From NCBI RefSeq assembly GCF_900109035.1, contig NZ_FNYD01000012.1, positions 1 through 64,000 of the forward strand: a stretch of DNA of 64,000 bases. The letters are read 5' to 3'. Of this stretch, positions 44,994 to 52,754 are shown piece by piece. The translations under genes and the position numbers were made by a program. Position 1 is the stretch's first letter, and every line of letters starts with the position of its first letter. Source of the DNA: Cribrihabitans marinus (GTDB lineage: Bacteria > Pseudomonadota > Alphaproteobacteria > Rhodobacterales > Rhodobacteraceae). The notes under the pieces were generated by a model. That model saw only the letters and a list, made by a program, of their open reading frames with translations, was not told the DNA's origin and did no database searches.

Positions 44994-45818
44994 ATGGATG
45001 GTTCGATGAACATCAACCCCTCAGAACAGGAGTTGGGGGCGGCAGACGCCCCCTTCTACCTGCCCCAGGACGACGAGATCGACGTCTTCGCCGCCGCCTA
45101 TACCAACCGCCTGCCGGTCCTTCTCAAGGGGCCGACCGGCTGCGGCAAGACCCGCTTCGTGACCCATATGGCCGCGCAGCTGGGCCGCCCGCTCTATACT
45201 GTGGCCTGTCATGACGACCTCAGCGCGGCCGACCTGATCGGGCGATATCTGCTCAAAGGCGGCGAGACGGTCTGGGTCGACGGGCCGCTGACCCGGGCGG
45301 TGCGCGAGGGCGCGATCTGCTATCTCGACGAGGTGGTCGAGGCGCGCAAGGACGTGACCGTGGTGCTGCACCCGCTGACCGACGACCGCCGCATCCTGCC
45401 CATCGACCGCACCGGCGAAGAGCTGGAGGCCGCGCCCGGCTTCATGCTGGTGGCCAGCTACAACCCCGGCTACCAGAACATCCTCAAGACCCTGAAACCC
45501 TCGACCCGGCAACGGTTCGTCAGCCTGGAATTCGACTTTCCCGCGCCCGGGCTGGAAACCCGCGTGGTGGCGCAGGAAAGCGGGCTCGACCCCGACCGCT
45601 GCGCCGCACTGGTGCGGCTGGCGGGCAAGCTGCGCGCGCTCAAGGGTCAGGACCTGGAAGAGGGTGTCTCGACCCGCCTTGTCGTCTATGCCGCGACGCT
45701 GATCGCGCAGGGCATGTCAACCGACCGCGCCATTCTTGCGGCGATGGTCGAACCGCTTACCGACGACGAGGACACCAAACGCGGGCTCCTCGATCTTGTC
45801 GCGGCCATCTTTGGGTGA
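44994..45818 (+). CDS. norQ: NorQ, MoxR-type AAA+ ATPase
   Basis: 274 residues. Walker A GPTGCGKT (46-53), Walker B-like AICYLDEVVEA and sensor 1 FMLVASYNPGYQ place it in the MoxR/NorQ/CbbQ group. With NorD it works as a chaperone that activates NorCB, probably by loading the non-haem iron. It starts 6 bp after norB; an alternative ATG lies at 45006. Confidence 0.94.
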   Translation: MDGSMNINPSEQELGAADAPFYLPQDDEIDVFAAAYTNRLPVLLKGPTGCGKTRFVTHMAAQLGRPLYTVACHDDLSAADLIGRYLLKGGETVWVDGPLTRAVREGAICYLDEVVEARKDVTVVLHPLTDDRRILPIDRTGEELEAAPGFMLVASYNPGYQNILKTLKPSTRQRFVSLEFDFPAPGLETRVVAQESGLDPDRCAALVRLAGKLRALKGQDLEEGVSTRLVVYAATLIAQGMSTDRAILAAMVEPLTDDEDTKRGLLDLVAAIFG

Positions 45819-45827
45819 GGCCGGCCG

Positions 45828-47750
45828 ATGGGCAGGATCGAATTCGAACCATGGGAACCCGAAGAAAGTGTCGGGAAACTGTGGCACGCGTTTGCCAGCC
45901 GCCTGGATGCGCCACGCGCGCATGAGGGAGCCGCGGTCGACCTCTCCGAGGTCGTGGGGCGGCTGGCAGTTCTTTTCCGGGGCCTCGGGGGCAAGGCGGG
46001 CGTCGAGCTGCGCGCCGTATCCCCCGAGGTCTCGCGCCACCGCCTGAGCTGGCGGCGGCGGCTGGGCACCGAGGTCGAGCTGGCACCGCGCGCCAGTTTC
46101 GACGGCGAGGTGCTGCGCCTGCCCGAGCGGCTGGCGATCTATCCCGTGCGCGAGGCCAATGGCGCGGCCTATGTCTGGCTGGCCGCCTGCGCCGCCTTTG
46201 CCGGCACGCGGGTGGACGACGACGATCCGCTGCGCGCCGACCTGCGCGCGCTGGCGGCGGCGCAGACGATGGTCGGGGCCACGCTGGACGCCGCGCCGGG
46301 TCTGGCGCCGCTCTATGCTGCACTCTGCGACGGGCTGCTGCACCAGCGCGCCACCCCGAGCCTGCCGCCCGACGAGGCCGCGGTCGAGGCGCTGATCCGG
46401 CACATGCTGGGCGATCCCGCACCGCTGCCGCCTGCGGCCGAGCGCCTGCGCGCGCGGCCCGACGAGTTGACCGCGCCGCGCGGCTATCAGCCGTTCCGCC
46501 CGGTGCCGCTCTGGCCCGAGCTGCGCGCCGTGGCGTTCTCGCAGGGCCACGAGGCCGAAAGCCGCGACACCGAGGGGGCGCCCGAGGAATCGAGCGAGAA
46601 GACCCACCGCGCACGCCGCCGCAAGTCCGAGCAGGCCGAGCGCAACGACAGTTTCATCCTGCACAAGTTCGAGGCGATTCTCAGCTGGGCCGAGTTCCTC
46701 AACCTCAACCGCCGGGTCGATGATGACGACCCCGACAACGCCAAGAAGGCCGCCGACGACCAGGACGAGATCGGGCTGGGCCAGATCTCCAAGGCGCCGC
46801 CCACGCGGCTCAAGCTGCATCTCGATCTCGCGCCAGAGGATGTCGACCGCGAGCGCGCCTCGGGCCGCATCCTCTACCCCGAATGGGACGTGCGCAGCGG
46901 GCAATACCTGGCCGACCACGTGAATGTGTTGACCTCGCAGGCCGAGATCCGTGACGGCGCCGAGGCCTTCATCCACGACCCCGCCACCGCGCGGCGCATA
47001 AGGGCGGTGAAACGCCAGTTCGAGGCGCTGCGCCCGGGCCGGGTAATGACCCGCGGGCATCTGGACGGGGACGCGCTGGATATCGAGGCCGCGGTGCGCG
47101 CCGAGACCGACCGCCGCGCCGCCGGCGAGGGCAACGAGCGCGTCTGGATGCAGTCGCGCCCGGTCGCCCGCGATCTCGCCGTGTCGATCCTGCTGGATGT
47201 CAGCCGCTCGACCGAAAGCGCGGTCACTGGGCGCGCGGTGATCGACATCGAGCGCGAGGCGCTGGCGGCGCTGGCCTGGGGGCTGGATGCCTGCGGCGAC
47301 GAGTTCGCCATCCACGCCTTCTCGTCGCTGAAACGCCACCGCGTCTATATCCAGCGCTGCAAGGGCTTCGACGAGCCGATGGGCCCGGTGCCCGAGGCGC
47401 GCATCGCCTCGCTGCGGCCCGGCTTCTACACCAGGCTGGGCGCCGCCATCCGCCACGCCTCAGCCGATCTGGCGCTGCAGACCCGCAAGCGCCGGCTGCT
47501 CCTGGTCATCACCGACGGCAAGCCCAACGATCTGGACCATTACGAGGGCCGCCACGGCATCGAGGACACCCATATGGCGGTGCGCGAGGCGCGGCGGCTG
47601 GGCCAGTCGGTGTTCGGCGTGACCATCGACAAATCCGCCAAAAGCTGGTTCCCGCGCCTGTTTGGGCAGGGCGGTTTTGCCGTTATCCCCGACCCCGCCC
47701 GCCTGACCCTGGCGCTGCCGCAGATCTATCGGCAGCTGGTGGGCGCGTGA
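45828..47750 (+). CDS. norD: NorD, VWA-domain activator of nitric oxide reductase
   Basis: 640 residues, usual size for NorD. The C-terminal von Willebrand factor A domain (about 445-640) has the MIDAS motif LLDVSRSTES and later VITDGKPNDLDHYEGRHGIE. The N-terminal part is helical, with an acidic/basic segment around 240-310. It partners NorQ. It starts 9 bp after norQ and overlaps norE by 4 bp (GTGA). Confidence 0.95.
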   Translation: MGRIEFEPWEPEESVGKLWHAFASRLDAPRAHEGAAVDLSEVVGRLAVLFRGLGGKAGVELRAVSPEVSRHRLSWRRRLGTEVELAPRASFDGEVLRLPERLAIYPVREANGAAYVWLAACAAFAGTRVDDDDPLRADLRALAAAQTMVGATLDAAPGLAPLYAALCDGLLHQRATPSLPPDEAAVEALIRHMLGDPAPLPPAAERLRARPDELTAPRGYQPFRPVPLWPELRAVAFSQGHEAESRDTEGAPEESSEKTHRARRRKSEQAERNDSFILHKFEAILSWAEFLNLNRRVDDDDPDNAKKAADDQDEIGLGQISKAPPTRLKLHLDLAPEDVDRERASGRILYPEWDVRSGQYLADHVNVLTSQAEIRDGAEAFIHDPATARRIRAVKRQFEALRPGRVMTRGHLDGDALDIEAAVRAETDRRAAGEGNERVWMQSRPVARDLAVSILLDVSRSTESAVTGRAVIDIEREALAALAWGLDACGDEFAIHAFSSLKRHRVYIQRCKGFDEPMGPVPEARIASLRPGFYTRLGAAIRHASADLALQTRKRRLLLVITDGKPNDLDHYEGRHGIEDTHMAVREARRLGQSVFGVTIDKSAKSWFPRLFGQGGFAVIPDPARLTLALPQIYRQLVGA

Positions 47751-48295
47751 GCGACGCCAGCCTGATCGACGAGCTGCCCGGAGAGCTGCTGATCTGGGTG
47801 CTGATCGTCAGCGAGCTGCTGGTCTTCGGCGCCGGGCTGGTGGCCTTCATGGGCGTGCGCCTGACCGACCCCGCGGGCTTTGCCGAGGCGCAATCCCATC
47901 TCTACCGCACCGGCGCCGCGCTCAACACCGTAGTGCTGATCTCCTCGGGCTTTCTGGCCGCAAAGGCGCTGCATTGGCGCCAGACCGACCGGCGCCGCCC
48001 CGCCCGGCTGGCGCTGATCGCCGCCGCCGCGCTGGGGGTGGTGTTCCTGGTCATCAAGGGCGCCGAATATGCCGGCAAGGCGGCCCAGGGCATCGCCTGG
48101 GACACGCATCCCTTCTTCACCTTCTACTACCTGCTCACCGGGTTCCACGCCGCCCACGTCGCCGCCGGCGTGGCGCTTCTGCTGCTGGTGGCCTGGCGCG
48201 ACGCGGTGCCGAACATCCAGGCCAGCGCGCAGTTCTGGCACATGGTCGACCTGGTCTGGGTGCTGCTCTTTCCGGTCATCTACCTGCTGGGATAG
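47747..48295 (+). CDS. norE: NorE, cytochrome oxidase subunit III-like protein
   Basis: 182 residues from a GTG start overlapping the norD stop. Five hydrophobic segments, with features of COX III: LLIWVLIVSELLVFGAGLVAF, GFHAAHVAAGVALLLLVAW and FWHMVDLVWVLLFPVIYLLG. NorE supports full nitric oxide reductase activity in Paracoccus though it is not part of the purified enzyme. Confidence 0.92.
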   Translation: MSDASLIDELPGELLIWVLIVSELLVFGAGLVAFMGVRLTDPAGFAEAQSHLYRTGAALNTVVLISSGFLAAKALHWRQTDRRRPARLALIAAAALGVVFLVIKGAEYAGKAAQGIAWDTHPFFTFYYLLTGFHAAHVAAGVALLLLVAWRDAVPNIQASAQFWHMVDLVWVLLFPVIYLLG

Positions 48296-48301
48296 GGCGC
48301 C

Positions 48302-48580
48302 ATGACCCGCAGTTCACCTTTTTCCAAATACTCAAATCCCGACCCGCTCACCCGCGCCTGGGCCGGGCTGGTGGCGCTCAGCCTGGCCACGACCGCGCTG
48401 ACCCTGGCGGGGCTGCCGGCCCGGCTCACCGGCGCGCTGGTGCTGCTGCTGGCGCTGCTCAAGGCGCGGGTCATCCTGGCGCGCTACCTGGAACTCGACC
48501 GCGCCCCGCGCCTGCTGGCGGGGTTCACCGCCGCAATCGTCGCGGCCGGCGCGCTCATCCTCGTGCTCTACCTCGTCTGA
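48302..48580 (+). CDS. norF: NorF-like small membrane protein
   Basis: 92 residues with three hydrophobic segments (about 19-38, 43-60, 70-92), resembling the cytochrome oxidase subunit IV-like NorF. It follows norE by 6 bp and closes the nor operon. Its first dozen codons lie over a sequence whose reverse strand resembles the Rhodobacterales GAGTATTTGGAAAAAGG motif, so the true start could be further downstream. Confidence 0.8.
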   Translation: MTRSSPFSKYSNPDPLTRAWAGLVALSLATTALTLAGLPARLTGALVLLLALLKARVILARYLELDRAPRLLAGFTAAIVAAGALILVLYLV

Positions 48581-48668
48581 CCGGCAACCGCGGCGAAATC
48601 GGTCCGGAACCTGATGCGCAGGCCCCGCGTTGGGGTCAAAATTGCGTCTGAAATCAGGAAGGGACATC

Positions 48669-49601
48669 ATGGAGGAACTCGACAAGATCACCGACACGGC
48701 CGGCGGCTGGATCGACCAGTTGCTGACCACCGAGATTTACAACGGCAAGGCGCTCGGTGACCTGCTCACATTCGAGGCGCTTCTGGGCCTGGCCGGCAAC
48801 GTGCTGGCGGCGGCGGCCATCATCCTCTTAGGCTTCATCGTCGCGGGGTTTATCGGCCGCCGGATCCGGGCGCTGTCGGACCGCCACAAGCGGCTGGACC
48901 AGACCCTGTTCACCTTCCTCAGCAACATCGCGCGCTACACGGTCCTGGCCTTCACCGCGCTTTTCGTGCTCAACACGTTCGGGGTGCAGACTACCTCGAT
49001 CGTCGCGGTGATCGGTGCCGCCGGCCTGGCCATCGGCCTGGCGCTGCAGGGCACCCTGTCCAATGTCGCGGCCGGGGTGATGATCATCCTGTTCCGCCCG
49101 CTCAAGATCGGTGATTTCGTCGCGGTGAACGGCGTGATGGGTACCGTCAAGGACATCACGCTCAACTACACCGAGATGGCCAACCTGGGCAACGTCAAGG
49201 TGATCGTTCCCAATTCCGAGGTCTGGGGCAACACGATCGAGAACTATTCCGAATACCCGACACGCCGCGCGGAATGGGAATTCGGCGTCGGATACGGCGC
49301 CAACCTGGCCGAGGCCGAACGGGTGATCCGCGAGACGATCATGGCGGACGAGCGCTCGCATACCGACCCCGAACCCTTCATCCAGGTGAACAACCTGAAC
49401 GACAGCAGCGTCGATTTCCTGGTGCGCGTGTGGTGTTCGGCCGAGGACTACTTCCAGTATCAGGCCGACATGAAACGCCAGGTCAAGGAGGCGCTGGACG
49501 CGGCCGGCGTGCCGATCCCGTTCCCGACCCGCACGCTGGTGCACGACACGCCGGCGGTGCGCCTGGTCTCGGATGGCGAGGGCTCTGTCGCCGCCGAGTG
49601 A
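48669..49601 (+). CDS. MscS-family mechanosensitive channel
   Basis: 310 residues from ATG at 48669 (AGGAAGGG upstream). Three hydrophobic segments, the last (about 105-150) being the pore-lining helix VIGAAGLAIGLALQGTLSNV. The beta domain follows (FRPLKIGDFVAVNGVMGTVKDI, then VIVPNSEVWGNTIENYS) and the alpha-beta C-terminus. Such channels release solutes upon osmotic downshift. It follows norF by 88 bp but has no known role in denitrification. Confidence 0.93.
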   Translation: MEELDKITDTAGGWIDQLLTTEIYNGKALGDLLTFEALLGLAGNVLAAAAIILLGFIVAGFIGRRIRALSDRHKRLDQTLFTFLSNIARYTVLAFTALFVLNTFGVQTTSIVAVIGAAGLAIGLALQGTLSNVAAGVMIILFRPLKIGDFVAVNGVMGTVKDITLNYTEMANLGNVKVIVPNSEVWGNTIENYSEYPTRRAEWEFGVGYGANLAEAERVIRETIMADERSHTDPEPFIQVNNLNDSSVDFLVRVWCSAEDYFQYQADMKRQVKEALDAAGVPIPFPTRTLVHDTPAVRLVSDGEGSVAAE

Positions 49602-49632
49602 TGCGCGCTCGCGGCGCGGGCAGGGACGGGGA

Positions 49633-50196
49633 TCAGGCGCGGAACGCCGCCGCCAGGTCCTCGGGCAGGTCGAACTCCTCCAGCACCCGCGCCCGCGCCG
49701 GGGCCGACATCTTGTGCGCGGTCTTCTCGACGATGCGCGCGATCTTGTCGGCCTCGTGCTTCTCGGCAAAGGGCGCGAAATACCACTTGAGGAAGACGAA
49801 ACAGATCACGTCCTCTAGCGCCTGGACCTGCGGGTCGCGCTTGATGCCTTCCTTGCGCAGCATCCGGCCCACGGTCGCGATCTCCCCGGCGCCGAATCCG
49901 GCCTCTTCCATGAACCCGCCCACGCGCGTGGCATGATGCGCGGCCAGGTCGCGGCGCCAGGTCAGGTAGCCCGCGCGCCCCTGCGGATAGTCGGCGCGGG
50001 GCAGGATCCAGCGTTCCACATGCTGTCCGCGCGCGGCGATCCGCAGCAGCGCATCCGCCTCGGGCATCAGCCGCTCAAGCTCGGCGCTCATGCGCTGGCC
50101 GTAGAGCAGCGCCTCCGGCTGGCCCTCGTCGCGGCGCGGATCGGCGCGGTTGGCCGCGTCGATGGCGTCGATCACCTGCTGCGTGCGGTCGGTCAT
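49633..50196 (-). CDS. DUF4202 protein
   Basis: 187 residues, with the family's pattern: [18 protein letters not shown] at the start, [33 protein letters not shown] and [13 protein letters not shown]. The function of DUF4202 is not known. Its ATG overlaps the stop of the Crp/Fnr-type regulator gene (ATGA), so the two are coupled. It is convergent with the mscS gene. Confidence 0.85.
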   Translation of the reverse strand: MTDRTQQVIDAIDAANRADPRRDEGQPEALLYGQRMSAELERLMPEADALLRIAARGQHVERWILPRADYPQGRAGYLTWRRDLAAHHATRVGGFMEEAGFGAGEIATVGRMLRKEGIKRDPQVQALEDVICFVFLKWYFAPFAEKHEADKIARIVEKTAHKMSAPARARVLEEFDLPEDLAAAFRA

Positions 50197-50897
50197 GGCT
50201 TGCTCCAGCTGTCGGCGGGGTCGCTGTCGGCATAGTCGCGCAGCGTGGGGATGTCGTCGATCACCGCGTGGTTGCGCTGCACCTTCACACCGGCGCTCTT
50301 GAGGCGCGAGAAGGCCCGGCTCAGGCTCTCGGGCTTCATGCCCAGACGGCCGGCGATCAGCATCTTGTCATAGGGCAGCGTCACCTCGCAGCCACCCTCC
50401 TCCTCTTGGCACAGACCCAGCAGAAACCCCGCCACCCGCTGCGCCCCGGTCTGGGCCTTGAGCTGTTCCAGCTGCGACACCAACGAATGCAGGTGGCTGA
50501 AGGTCGCGGCCAGGATCGACACGCCGATATCGGGATCCTTGCGCATAAGCGACACCAGCACCTGGGACGGGATGTGCATGATCTCGCAGGGGGTCACCGC
50601 CTCGGCCGAGACCGGGTAGGGCATCTGCTTGAGGGCCACCGCCTCGCCGAAGCTCTCGCCGCGGGTGAACACGCTGACGACCGCCTCGGCCCCGGTGGGG
50701 GCGATGCGGTAGAGCTTGACCCAGCCGTCGAGGACCACATGGATCGCGTTGGCGGTTTCCTCCTGCAGGAACAGCGTTTCGCCGCGGTCATAGCTGCGCC
50801 AATGCGCCTGGCCCAGGAGCTCGTCCACATGCCGTTCGGGCAGGCTGCGGATCAACAGCGCGTTGCGTGCCACGTTGCGATGCTTTTCGTCGAGCAA
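50193..50897 (-). CDS. dnr: DNR/NnrR-type Crp/Fnr regulator
   Basis: 234 residues from a TTG start with GGGAGG just upstream. An N-terminal cyclic-nucleotide-like beta barrel (about 20-125, with [20 protein letters not shown]), a dimer helix (about 130-160) and a winged helix (about 165-225). The HTH is [20 protein letters not shown]; the E-x-x-S-R pattern fits recognition of TTGAC/TTGAT half sites. FNR's N-terminal iron-sulfur cysteines are missing, as in NO-sensing NnrR/DNR. It is the likely activator of nirS, nor, hemA and nos. Naming dnr versus nnrR is by choice. Confidence 0.85.
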   Translation of the reverse strand: MLDEKHRNVARNALLIRSLPERHVDELLGQAHWRSYDRGETLFLQEETANAIHVVLDGWVKLYRIAPTGAEAVVSVFTRGESFGEAVALKQMPYPVSAEAVTPCEIMHIPSQVLVSLMRKDPDIGVSILAATFSHLHSLVSQLEQLKAQTGAQRVAGFLLGLCQEEEGGCEVTLPYDKMLIAGRLGMKPESLSRAFSRLKSAGVKVQRNHAVIDDIPTLRDYADSDPADSWSKP

Positions 50898-50991
50898 TCC
50901 TGCCTCCCGTTTCCGCCTGCGCCCACGCTAGGGCAAGACCCGTCCCCGCGCATCCGCGAATTTCGACGACCGGCGCTGGTCCGCGCCCGGC

Positions 50992-51005
50992 TTGACAATT
51001 GTCAT
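50992..51005. promoter_or_regulatory. DNR/FNR-type box between dnr and hemA
   Basis: TTGACAATTGTCAT contains the perfect 12-bp palindrome TGACAATTGTCA. Its end lies 60 bp before the hemA ATG (63-64 bp for the nor and nir boxes). A -10-like TACCCT lies about 33 bp past the centre. It may also affect dnr, whose start is about 95 bp away on the other side. Confidence 0.8.
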
Positions 51006-51065
51006 GTAACAGCCGCGCCCGGGCTTCTACCCTGTACGGCAAGCAGAGGAAAGCGGGAGACGGCC

Positions 51066-52286
51066 ATGCAGTACGAAGCGTATTTCCAAACGTCGCTCGA
51101 GGCGCTGAAGTCGGAAGGCAATTACCGGGTCTTCGCCGAGCTGGCGCGCGACCGCGGGGCGTTTCCGGCCGCGCGCAACCACGGCTGCGGGCCCGAGCGG
51201 GTGACGGTGTGGTGTTCGAACGACTATCTCGGCATGGGCCAGCATCCCGACGTGCTGGCGGCGATGCATGACGCGCTCGACCGCTGCGGGGCCGGGGCAG
51301 GGGGCACGCGCAACATCTCGGGCACCACCCATGACCACGTGTTGCTGGAGGCCGAACTGGCCGATCTTCACGGTAAGGAGGCGGCGCTGCTGTTCACCTC
51401 GGGCTATGTCTCGAACTGGGCGGCGCTGGGGACGCTGGCGGCCAGGATCCCCGGCTGCATCGTGTTCTCCGACAGCCTCAACCACGCCTCGATGATCGAG
51501 GGCATCCGCCAGTCCCGCGCGCAGAAGGTGATCTGGAAGCACAACGACCTCGCCGACCTGGAGGCGAAACTGGCCGCCGCCGACGCGGATGCGCCCAAGC
51601 TGATCGCCTTCGAATCGGTCTATTCCATGGATGGCGACATCGCGCCGATCGAAGGCATCTGCGACCTGGCAGACAGATACGGCGCGATGACCTATCTCGA
51701 CGAGGTGCATGCAGTGGGCCTCTATGGGCCGCGCGGCGGCGGCATCGCCGAGGCGCGCGGGCTGATGCACCGGCTGACGGTGATCGAGGGTACGCTGGGC
51801 AAGGCCTTCGGCGTGGTCGGCGGCTATATCGCCGCCTCGTCCGCGCTCTGCGATTTCGTGCGCAGCTTTGCCAGCGGGTTCATCTTCACCACCGCCTTGC
51901 CGCCCTCGGTGGCGGCGGGCGCCGCGGCCTCGGTGCGGCATCTCAAGCGGTCGGGCGTGGAGCGCGCGGCACAGCAGGCGCGGGTGGCCGAGCTGCGTGC
52001 GCGGCTGGATGCGGAAGGCATCCCGCATCTGGACAATCCCAGCCATATCATCCCGGTGATGGTCGGCTGCCCGGTCAAGTGCAAGTTCATCTCGGACACG
52101 CTGATGGAGGAGTTCGGCATCTACATCCAGCCGATCAACTATCCCACTGTGCCCAGGGGCACCGAGCGGCTGCGCATCACGCCTTCGCCGGTGCATGGCG
52201 ACGCCGACCTCGACCACCTGGTCGGCGCGCTCAGCACGCTCTGGCAGCGCTGCCAGATCGCCCGCCAGCCCCTGGCCGCACAGTAA
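51066..52286 (+). CDS. hemA: 5-aminolevulinate synthase
   Basis: 406 residues, a PLP enzyme condensing glycine and succinyl-CoA to 5-aminolevulinate. The start is [35 protein letters not shown] and [13 protein letters not shown] are typical of the family, [10 protein letters not shown] holds the PLP Asp and His, and [14 protein letters not shown] holds the PLP lysine K246. GGGAGA precedes the ATG. Location beside dnr and behind a DNR-type box suggests an anaerobically induced isoenzyme that feeds haem b, c and d1 synthesis during denitrification; a second copy elsewhere is likely but cannot be seen. Confidence 0.96.
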   Translation: MQYEAYFQTSLEALKSEGNYRVFAELARDRGAFPAARNHGCGPERVTVWCSNDYLGMGQHPDVLAAMHDALDRCGAGAGGTRNISGTTHDHVLLEAELADLHGKEAALLFTSGYVSNWAALGTLAARIPGCIVFSDSLNHASMIEGIRQSRAQKVIWKHNDLADLEAKLAAADADAPKLIAFESVYSMDGDIAPIEGICDLADRYGAMTYLDEVHAVGLYGPRGGGIAEARGLMHRLTVIEGTLGKAFGVVGGYIAASSALCDFVRSFASGFIFTTALPPSVAAGAAASVRHLKRSGVERAAQQARVAELRARLDAEGIPHLDNPSHIIPVMVGCPVKCKFISDTLMEEFGIYIQPINYPTVPRGTERLRITPSPVHGDADLDHLVGALSTLWQRCQIARQPLAAQ

Positions 52287-52333
52287 TCCAATTGCGCGCC
52301 TTCGGCGCACGCCGCCTGCGCTGACGCGCGGGT

Positions 52334-52405
52334 GCGAGGCTCTGCCTCGCGCTCCGAGGTATTTCCGGCAAGAGGAAATGCGGTCCCGACGATCTCTTGC
52401 CGGAA
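52334..52405 (+). repeat. hairpins and GGTATTT/GGCAAGAGGAAA motif after hemA
   Basis: GCGAGGC-TCT-GCCTCGC (52334-52350) is a perfect 7-bp hairpin with 3-nt loop about 50 bp after hemA. The motif GAGGTATTTCCGGCAAGAGG follows (52355-52374). A perfect 12-bp inverted repeat TTCCGGCAAGAG (52363-52374) and CTCTTGCCGGAA (52394-52405) surrounds a 19-nt loop. These could end hemA transcription, though no T-tract is present. Confidence 0.55.
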
Positions 52406-52440
52406 AGGCCTGGCGGGGGTGGAGCGGTTGAATTCCACGC

Positions 52441-52454
52441 GTGACCAAAGTCAA
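52441..52454. promoter_or_regulatory. distal NNR-type box upstream of nos
   Basis: GTGACCAAAGTCAA (inverse TTGACTTTGGTCAC) has one intact TTGAC half and one GTGAC half. It lies about 103 bp (centre to centre) upstream of the FNR-like box at 52544. No gene starts nearby on the minus strand, so it probably belongs to the nos control region. Confidence 0.55.
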
Positions 52455-52543
52455 GGAAGGCGGGGGTCTGCGCGCCTAGGACAGGGGCGAGACATTTTCG
52501 GCCGCCGACTCGGTCGCACCCGCGAAAGTTGAATCGGAAAAAC

Positions 52544-52557
52544 ATGATTCAAATCAA
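52544..52557. promoter_or_regulatory. FNR-type box upstream of nos
   Basis: ATGATTCAAATCAA differs from the FNR consensus TTGAT-N4-ATCAA at one base. A -10-like TAGGGT (52580-52585) lies about 32 bp past its centre, predicting a start near 52592. This is 22 nt before the small ORF and about 159 nt before nosR. Confidence 0.65.
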
Positions 52558-52613
52558 ATCCCCACCCACAGTGCTGGCCTAGGGTGCCGGCGAATCGAGG
52601 ATACCACACGACC

Positions 52614-52754
52614 ATGACCCGCCCGCTTCCCGCCATCGATACAATCGCCGCGCGCTGCCTGCGCGTGGCCGGGGCCGTGGGCGGCGTTCCGGCGCTTCTG
52701 CTGGAACCGGCGGTGCCGGCGCCGAAAACAGGACTGACCGGAGACGCTGCATGA
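52614..52754 (+). CDS. small ORF coupled to nosR (possible leader peptide)
   Basis: 46 codons from ATG at 52614, reading MTRPLPAIDTIAARCLRVAG, then a Gly/Ala/Leu/Pro-rich end. Its stop overlaps the nosR start as ATGA, the same arrangement as in the real gene pairs of this locus. The predicted nos transcription start lies about 22 nt before it, leaving a normal 5' leader. A moderate GAGGATA lies upstream. It has no CxxCxxC motif, so it is not the NosC known from Paracoccus. It may be a leader peptide controlling nosR translation, or chance. Confidence 0.4.
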   Translation: MTRPLPAIDTIAARCLRVAGAVGGVPALLLEPAVPAPKTGLTGDAA

